Part shown: positions 26,560 through 31,353 of the stretch, one piece after another
Layout: the number at the start of each line of letters is the position of its first letter
Position numbering within the stretch: position 1 is the stretch's first letter
The notes under the pieces: generated by a model
Seen by the model: only the letters and a program-made list of their open reading frames with translations
Databases searched by the model: none
Told to the model about the DNA's origin: nothing
Position numbers and translations under genes: made by a program
NCBI GenBank assembly: GCA_900544575.1
Contig: UQVO01000017.1
Location: forward strand, 1-31,353
Direction of reading: 5' to 3'
DNA length: 31,353 bases
From: an uncultured Eubacteriales bacterium
GTDB lineage: Bacteria > Bacillota > Clostridia > Christensenellales > CAG-917

Positions 26560-27582
26560 TCACTTGCTTTTCTCTTTCGCCTTGGCACGCTTCGGTTTCA
26601 TACGCAGGCGCAGACTCTCGCGCGTGTGCGCACGCAGAAAATTCCTTATGCCGAACATAGCGCGCTTGGAGATTTTGAGCGCCTGCACCACCGCAAAGGC
26701 GTGCACCGCGAATTTCCCCGTGCCGTGGTAGTGTTCCACTTCTACGCCCAGTTCGTGCAGCTTTTCCACGAGGTCGAACGTGAGCACCGCCAGCGCGTCG
26801 TATTGGGCGGATACGGCAAAGGTGGGAGGGAAGTCTTTCGTGACGTGGTATATCGGCGAAATTTCCTTTTTTTCTTCTTCCGTCAGTTCGTCGAAGGGTT
26901 TTCCGCCGCAATAGGACTGGACGTAAAGCTCTATGTTGCGGAAGGGCAGTCCAATCGCCTTTTCGAGGTCGAACACTCCGCAGTTGAGCACCAGCCCCGC
27001 TATCTTCTGGTGGCGGCTGCGCTCGTCGAGGTCGAATCTTGCGTTGTACGCGGGATTGGTCGCAATCGCGCCCGCCATAGCGGAAAGGTGTGCGCCCGCG
27101 GACTCGCCGCCCACGAATATCGCGTCCGTGTCGATGTTGTATTCCTCCGCGTTTTCTTTGAGCCACGCAAACGCCTTGTATATGTTCTGTATGGGTTCGG
27201 GGTGAGGGTAGAAGGGGGAGTGTCCGTAGTACAGGCTCACGACGAAATAGCCCGCTTCCGCGATGCGGGTGTTGAACGCCTCCCGCGTTTCGGGCAGACC
27301 GCCAATCCAGCCGCCGCCGTGAATGTAGACGAAGACGGGCGCTTTAATCGACGGGTCGCGGTCCTTGCGCTCGTAAATGTTGAGGTAAAGCCTCTTGTCG
27401 TCGGGTGCGTACTGCACCGCTCGTTTGACCCGTACGTTGAAAGACCTTTTGGCGTTGAACACCGTGAGGAAACCCAGCAGCTCGTTTTTGGCATGACCGG
27501 TGCGCACGTATGCGAACTTGATGTCGTAGAGGAGTTTTTCCTGAAACTCCTTCATGCTTTCGGGAGCGGGCTTTCTTTTCAT
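26560..27582 (-). CDS. Alpha/beta hydrolase of the hormone-sensitive lipase/esterase type
   Basis: The 340-residue cytoplasmic protein has the oxyanion motif HGGGW (88-92), the nucleophile GESAG (Ser161) and the likely acid and base Asp262 (SAQYDAL) and His294 (FAVHAFA), a full catalytic triad. It should cleave carboxylic esters; the substrate is not evident. The C terminus is very basic (KPKRAKAKEKSK). The ATG at 27582 is three bases after the stop of the upstream phosphatase gene and has no good ribosome site, so translation probably depends on the upstream gene. A start at residue 10 is a possible alternative. Confidence 0.9.
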   Translation of the reverse strand: MKRKPAPESMKEFQEKLLYDIKFAYVRTGHAKNELLGFLTVFNAKRSFNVRVKRAVQYAPDDKRLYLNIYERKDRDPSIKAPVFVYIHGGGWIGGLPETREAFNTRIAEAGYFVVSLYYGHSPFYPHPEPIQNIYKAFAWLKENAEEYNIDTDAIFVGGESAGAHLSAMAGAIATNPAYNARFDLDERSRHQKIAGLVLNCGVFDLEKAIGLPFRNIELYVQSYCGGKPFDELTEEEKKEISPIYHVTKDFPPTFAVSAQYDALAVLTFDLVEKLHELGVEVEHYHGTGKFAVHAFAVVQALKISKRAMFGIRNFLRAHTRESLRLRMKPKRAKAKEKSK

Positions 27583-27585
27583 ACG

Positions 27586-28368
27586 CTAGTCTGCGTTCTC
27601 CGTATAATATTTTTTCCAGTCCGCGACGTTTTCGGCGCTCACGCCGTATTCCGCGGCAAGGAAATCGTATATGGTGTCGTATTTGGAAAATATCGCGTTG
27701 TATGCGGTGTCGAACAGTTCTTCGTGCACGCGGGACGAGTATTCCACCACTTCGTAAAATCCGGGGCGCAGGGGGATTTTGTGCAGGGCTTTCATCAGCG
27801 CGGAATTCTTGCCCGCGCGCTTTTCGTTGGAAAGCATATATTGCTCTTTCGCCTGTTCGCGGGTCCTGCCGAGGGCAAGCTCTATCATCATTGCGGCGAC
27901 GCCCGTCCTGTCCTTGCCCGCGGTGCAGTGGAACGCGACCGTTTTGCCCGCGTTCAGCCTGTCGAAGAGTTCTTTGTACGCGTGCCGCGCGTAAGGCATA
28001 TATTCGTATGAGTCGCGTATGCCTTGCAGGATTTCGTCAAACTGTTCGTCCGTGCAGAAGAGCAGCGCGAGTTTTGAGCGCAGGGTGGGGGCGAGCACCT
28101 GAAATTTCGTGTCGCCGAACACGGACGCGTTGACATATTCCACGCCGTCCGGGAGCTCGTCCGGCTTTTCCTTGATTTCACGCGGGATGCGCAGGTCCAC
28201 CACGCAGTCGAGGTGCATAGCCGCGAGGACCTCTTTGTCGGCTTCCGTCCTGGGTTTGAGTCTGCAAGCGCGGTAAAGTTTGCCGCTTCTGATTTTCCCT
28301 CCGTCGGGCAGAGGAAGCCCGCCCAGGTCGCGCAGATTGCCAAAAGTGATTTCCCGTTCGTCTTTCAT
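27586..28368 (-). CDS. Protein tyrosine/serine phosphatase of the NLRDLGG (Y_phosphatase3) family
   Basis: The 260-residue protein has the family signature FGNLRDLGGLPLPDGGKIRSGKLYRA in part and the phosphatase loop HCTAGKDRTG with nucleophile Cys148 and Arg154. Relatives such as Listeria LipA dephosphorylate phosphotyrosine and some phosphoinositides; here the substrate is unknown. No signal peptide is seen, so it should act in the cytoplasm. The ATG lies six bases from a perfect -10 box and lacks a ribosome site, which implies a leaderless mRNA. The esterase gene follows after three bases and is probably coupled. Confidence 0.92.
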   Translation of the reverse strand: MKDEREITFGNLRDLGGLPLPDGGKIRSGKLYRACRLKPRTEADKEVLAAMHLDCVVDLRIPREIKEKPDELPDGVEYVNASVFGDTKFQVLAPTLRSKLALLFCTDEQFDEILQGIRDSYEYMPYARHAYKELFDRLNAGKTVAFHCTAGKDRTGVAAMMIELALGRTREQAKEQYMLSNEKRAGKNSALMKALHKIPLRPGFYEVVEYSSRVHEELFDTAYNAIFSKYDTIYDFLAAEYGVSAENVADWKKYYTENAD

Positions 28369-28374
28369 ACTGCG

Positions 28375-28403
28375 ATTATATCAACTTTCGGCGCGTCCCG
28401 CAA
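28375..28403 (-). promoter_or_regulatory. Promoter of the phosphatase-hydrolase pair, positioned for a leaderless mRNA
   Basis: On the minus strand TTGCGG (28403-28398) and TATAAT (28380-28375) are 17 bases apart. Six bases separate the -10 box from the ATG at 28368, so the first transcribed base should be the A of the start codon or one near it. Confidence 0.75.
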
Positions 28404-28442
28404 CACCTGAAAGCCCCGCCGATTCCGTCTTTTTGCGCCCGT

Positions 28443-29750
28443 TCAGAGAGCGAACATCAGCGCGAGGCCGCCCAGCGCCGCGCCGAGGGTGGGAAGAGTG
28501 ATTATCACTCCCTTTTTGACGAAATCAATGAAGCGGAACTTCACTTTTTTGTGCTTGACTATGGAGAGCCACATCATAGCGGACATCGAAGCGACGGGGG
28601 TGAGCAGCGAGCCCATATTGGAGCCTATGACCGTCGCGAACACCGCCTGCATAAGGTTGGGTTCGGACACGGCGGAGAGTATCCCCACGAAGAACATACT
28701 CATCGGCAGATTGTTCATAAGGTTGCTTGCGCCCGCGGACAGCGCGCCGAAGGACAGCAGGGAGAACCTGTTGTCGAACACGGACGCAATCGCTTCCGTC
28801 ACGCCGTTGTTCATAAGGGAAAGCACCACCACGAACATTGAGAGCAGGAAGGGAATGAGATGCCACGGCATCCTTTTCGCCGTCTTTTTCAGGGGGAGCA
28901 GGGACTGTTTTTTTGCCAGGAAACAGATTACGGCGCCCGTCATCACCGCCGCTGCGGAGCACAGACAGACTATCCACATATCCAGCCCTATGTAAGACGA
29001 AATTATGAGCAGCAGAGTGCATATCCCGAGCCCCGTCACGCCCACTATGAGCGCGGGCTTGTTGCGGATGGTCACTTCGAGTTCGCTGGCTTGGAGAGGC
29101 TCTTTCAGGTCCTTGCGGAAAATCAGGAAGAGCAGGGAGAAGGACGTCACCGCCGCGAACACCGTCGGCAGCGCCATCATCCGGACGTACTCTATGAATT
29201 CAACGCCGAAGTAAGTGGCTATGTACACGTTGGTGGTGTTGCCTATGACGAGGAACATACTCCACGTGTTCGCGGCGACGTATGCCATAAACACGAAAGG
29301 CACGGGATTTATGTTGCTGTTTTTGGCAAAATAGCAGATGAAGGGCGTGAAGGTGAGCACGATGGTGCTGTTGGAGGTGAATATCGTCACCGCCGATATG
29401 ATGAGATAGAGCAGGATGAACAGCTTTATCTGACTTGTGCCCGCGTGTTTCATAACCCTCGTCGCAAGATATTTGAAAAATCCGACCTTGTCGAGGTACA
29501 CGCTCATCGCGCTCATCGAAAGGAAGATGGCGAGGGTTTTTAAAGGATTCATATCCGAATCGCCGAAAAACTGTTCCTCAATCTGACCGAGGGGCACTTC
29601 GCCCGTCGCGAGGAGCACGACGGCGCACACGAAAGGCACCACCCAATAGAGGCGTATGCGGACTTTGCCTATGTGCGCTTTCGCGCCGAAAGCCGTGGCG
29701 AGCACCACGCTCAGGCAGGAAAGACAGAGCATAGATACGGACAGAGCCAT
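28443..29750 (-). CDS. ArsB/SLC13-type ion transporter (ion transporter superfamily)
   Basis: The 435-residue polytopic protein has about 11 hydrophobic segments and the two pseudo-symmetric motifs of the family: SNSTIVLTFTPFICYF with GNTTNVYIA in the first half, and NNLPMSMFFVG with GSNMGSLLTPVASMSAMMW in the second. Relatives carry arsenite, dicarboxylates or sodium/protons; the substrate cannot be told. The start at 29750 (MALSVSM) is chosen because GGAGG lies eight bases upstream; the GTG at 29759 overlaps that ribosome site. It is divergent from a second transporter of the same superfamily at 30025. Confidence 0.88.
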   Translation of the reverse strand: MALSVSMLCLSCLSVVLATAFGAKAHIGKVRIRLYWVVPFVCAVVLLATGEVPLGQIEEQFFGDSDMNPLKTLAIFLSMSAMSVYLDKVGFFKYLATRVMKHAGTSQIKLFILLYLIISAVTIFTSNSTIVLTFTPFICYFAKNSNINPVPFVFMAYVAANTWSMFLVIGNTTNVYIATYFGVEFIEYVRMMALPTVFAAVTSFSLLFLIFRKDLKEPLQASELEVTIRNKPALIVGVTGLGICTLLLIISSYIGLDMWIVCLCSAAAVMTGAVICFLAKKQSLLPLKKTAKRMPWHLIPFLLSMFVVVLSLMNNGVTEAIASVFDNRFSLLSFGALSAGASNLMNNLPMSMFFVGILSAVSEPNLMQAVFATVIGSNMGSLLTPVASMSAMMWLSIVKHKKVKFRFIDFVKKGVIITLPTLGAALGGLALMFAL

Positions 29751-29782
29751 TGCACACACCTCCTTATAAATTGAGAGGATAC

Positions 29783-29811
29783 ATAATATACTTAAACCGT
29801 ACGAAAATCAA
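29783..29811 (-). promoter_or_regulatory. Promoter of the leftward transporter
   Basis: On the minus strand TTGATT (29811-29806) and TATTAT (29788-29783) are 17 bases apart. The leader would be about 26 nt. An A/T-rich stretch at 29821-29852 lies upstream and could act as an UP element. Confidence 0.7.
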
Positions 29812-29862
29812 CCGCTTGCGGAAAAATTGTAAAAAATTTGTAAAATTTTTTGCAGACGGGCA

Positions 29863-29902
29863 CTCCGCCGTGCGATTGAGTATTGACAAACGTGCGGCGG
29901 AG
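29863..29902. promoter_or_regulatory. 12-bp dyad bracketing a -35 box, possible operator
   Basis: CTCCGCCGTGCG (29863-29874) can pair with CGTGCGGCGGAG (29891-29902), ten Watson-Crick and two G-T pairs. The 16-base centre contains TTGACA, the -35 box of the rightward transporter. Placement around a promoter element suggests a regulator site; the regulator is unknown. Confidence 0.45.
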
Positions 29903-29912
29903 CAAATAAAAT
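29883..29912 (+). promoter_or_regulatory. Promoter of the rightward transporter
   Basis: A consensus TTGACA (29883-29888) is followed after 18 bases by TAAAAT (29907-29912). Transcription would begin near 29919, giving a leader of about 105 nt before the GTG start. Confidence 0.7.
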
Positions 29913-29918
29913 TAAAGA

Positions 29919-30010
29919 GCAACGGCGGCGGCGTGCCGTGCCGCACCGCCGCGCAGCTCGGCGGCAACGACGTCCGCACTTCTCGGAGTGCGGAGCGGAA
30001 ATCGCACAAT
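29919..30010 (+). other. GC-rich structured leader of the rightward transporter
   Basis: Within the predicted leader, CCGCACT (29974-29980) pairs with AGTGCGG (29987-29993), and GGCGG near 29931 can pair with CCGCC further on. No known riboswitch core or small reading frame is recognised and no uridine tract follows the stems. It may simply be structured leader RNA. Confidence 0.35.
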
Positions 30011-30024
30011 AAGGGGGTTAAAGC

Positions 30025-31302
30025 GTGAAAATAGCCGCGTTAGTATTGTTTTTGGTCACATATGTGCTTTTGCTCACGCTCCCGAAATGGCGCGCTTACA
30101 TCGCCGCGTTTATGGGCTTTTTGTTTATGTGCATCGGCATTCTGCCTTGGGGGGATTTTGCCTCGGCGATAGACTGGAACGTCCTTATGATTATCGCGGG
30201 CACTATGGGCATAGTCGCCTTGTTCATAGAGTCGAAAATGCCCGCCCTGCTTGCCGACCTGCTCATTGCGCGTATGCCCAACGTAAAATGGGCGATAATA
30301 GCGCTCTCTCTGTTCGCGGGGCTGGTGTCCGCGTTTGTGGACAATGTCGCCACCGTGCTTATGGTCGCGCCGATTGCGCTCAGCCTTTCCAAAAAGCTGG
30401 AAATCTCTCCCGTCCCCGGCATAATCGCCATAGCCGTTTCCTCCAATTTGCAGGGCGCGGCTACGCTCGTCGGCGACACGACATCCATTATGCTCGGCAG
30501 CGAAACGGGGATGACGTTCATAGATTTCTTCGTAATGGACGGCAAGATGGGTATGTTCTGGATTGTCCAGATTGCCGCACTCGCCGCCACGCTTTATCTC
30601 CTCCTCATCTTCCGCAAGGATAAGCAGAAAATAGAGCATTCCGAGCGCACCGAGGTCAAGGATTTCTTCCCCTCCGTCCTGCTCATTGTGATGCTCGCGC
30701 TGCTCATCGGCGTGTCTTTCATACCCGACAAGCCCGACGTCACCCCGGGAATAATCTGCCTCGGACTTATGGTCGTCGGAATGATTTATACGGTTATCCG
30801 CCGCAGGAACTTCTCCGGCGTGAAAAACACTCTCAAAGAAATAGATTTCAAGACCTTGCTCCTGCTTGCGGGGATATTCCTCATCATAGGCGGACTTGAC
30901 GCAGTGGGCATAATCGACGACATCGCCGACATCCTCGTGCGCGCCAGCGGCGGCAACCTCTTCGCGCTGTATTCGCTCCTCGTCTGGGCGTCCGTGCTCG
31001 TGTCCGCATTCATCGACAACATCCCGTACGTCGCGACTATGCTGCCCGTCATAGCGGGCATCGCCGCCAGTATGGGTATGGGGACGGGAGAGTCAATGGT
31101 GCTTTATCTCGGTCTGCTTTCCGGCGCGACCCTCGGCGGCAATCTCACCCCCATCGGCGCGTCCGCCAACATCACCGCCACCGGCATTCTCCGCAAAGAA
31201 GGTTACGAAGTCAAGACCCTCCAATATATGAAGATAAGCGTCCCCTTCACGCTCATTGCCGTGTTGGTGGGGTATGGGCTGGTGTGGGCGGTCTACGCCT
31301 GA
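30025..31302 (+). CDS. ArsB/NhaD/SLC13-type ion transporter (ion transporter superfamily)
   Basis: The 425-residue polytopic protein has about 11 hydrophobic segments. First-half motifs are FVDNVATVLMVAP and GDTTSIMLG; second-half motifs are FIDNIPYVATMLPV and GATLGGNLTPIGASANI, the best known signature of the ArsB/citrate transporter group. The substrate may be an arsenite-like oxyanion, a di- or tricarboxylate, or sodium/protons. It starts with GTG (30025) after AAGGGGG. It is not a close duplicate of the neighbour at 28443: lengths match but motifs differ. Confidence 0.9.
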   Translation: MKIAALVLFLVTYVLLLTLPKWRAYIAAFMGFLFMCIGILPWGDFASAIDWNVLMIIAGTMGIVALFIESKMPALLADLLIARMPNVKWAIIALSLFAGLVSAFVDNVATVLMVAPIALSLSKKLEISPVPGIIAIAVSSNLQGAATLVGDTTSIMLGSETGMTFIDFFVMDGKMGMFWIVQIAALAATLYLLLIFRKDKQKIEHSERTEVKDFFPSVLLIVMLALLIGVSFIPDKPDVTPGIICLGLMVVGMIYTVIRRRNFSGVKNTLKEIDFKTLLLLAGIFLIIGGLDAVGIIDDIADILVRASGGNLFALYSLLVWASVLVSAFIDNIPYVATMLPVIAGIAASMGMGTGESMVLYLGLLSGATLGGNLTPIGASANITATGILRKEGYEVKTLQYMKISVPFTLIAVLVGYGLVWAVYA

Positions 31303-31353
31303 ACGGCGCTATTTTGCGAACTGCTTTGTCAGCCCCCTCATTCAGACCTCTTA

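Overview
The window is GC-rich bacterial DNA with short intergenic gaps, strong GGAGG ribosome sites and sigma70-type promoters. It encodes a pyruvate:ferredoxin oxidoreductase, an EcfA1-EcfA2-EcfT module next to truA, a WalJ-type hydrolase, and a glmU-like/pth/mfd block that matches the Bacillus glmU...pth-mfd order. Together these point to an anaerobic Firmicute of the class Clostridia. A high-GC Christensenellales-like lineage is my guess, but it cannot be proved from this window.

Layout. Positions 1-545 are non-coding and full of hairpins: a tandem array of about 45-bp hairpin units, two copies of a 46-bp terminator-like repeat whose loop is inverted between copies, and two nested hairpins of about 67 nt. 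On the minus strand follow nifJ (546-4085) and a less GC-rich surface lipoprotein (4376-5539). On the plus strand comes an operon ecfA1-ecfA2-ecfT-truA-small protein (5756-9526), apparently with a leaderless start, closed by two terminators. glnS (9720-11351) has its own promoter. A three-gene unit of unknown function follows (11425-14213): one four-zinc-ribbon/coiled-coil protein and two four-helix membrane proteins. Next is walJ-CPBP-CPBP-rlmH-tadA (14285-18126), then a tiny lipoprotein gene isolated between terminators (18439-18651). After that come glmU-like-pth-mfd (18851-23943) and a 788-residue lipoprotein resembling extracellular foldases (24101-26467). The right end holds a minus-strand hydrolase and tyrosine phosphatase pair and two divergently transcribed ArsB/SLC13-type transporters.

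How it works together. Most genes are housekeeping: pyruvate oxidation, vitamin uptake energising, tRNA/rRNA modification, tRNA charging, ribosome rescue and transcription-coupled repair. The parts that look least described are: (1) the zinc-ribbon plus two-membrane-protein unit, in which an unusual motif (PIVxPxAxVPYxTQD) occurs in the tails of two proteins and, more loosely, in the third; (2) the GlmU homologue at the conserved pth-mfd locus, whose uridyltransferase half is reduced to a remnant while the acetyltransferase half is intact; (3) the foldase-like lipoprotein carrying an InlB-type repeat and a Cys/His cluster; and (4) the hairpin repeats at the left edge, one of which has an inverted copy of the nifJ stop region on its far side. 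All functional calls rest on reading motifs by eye; no database search was run.
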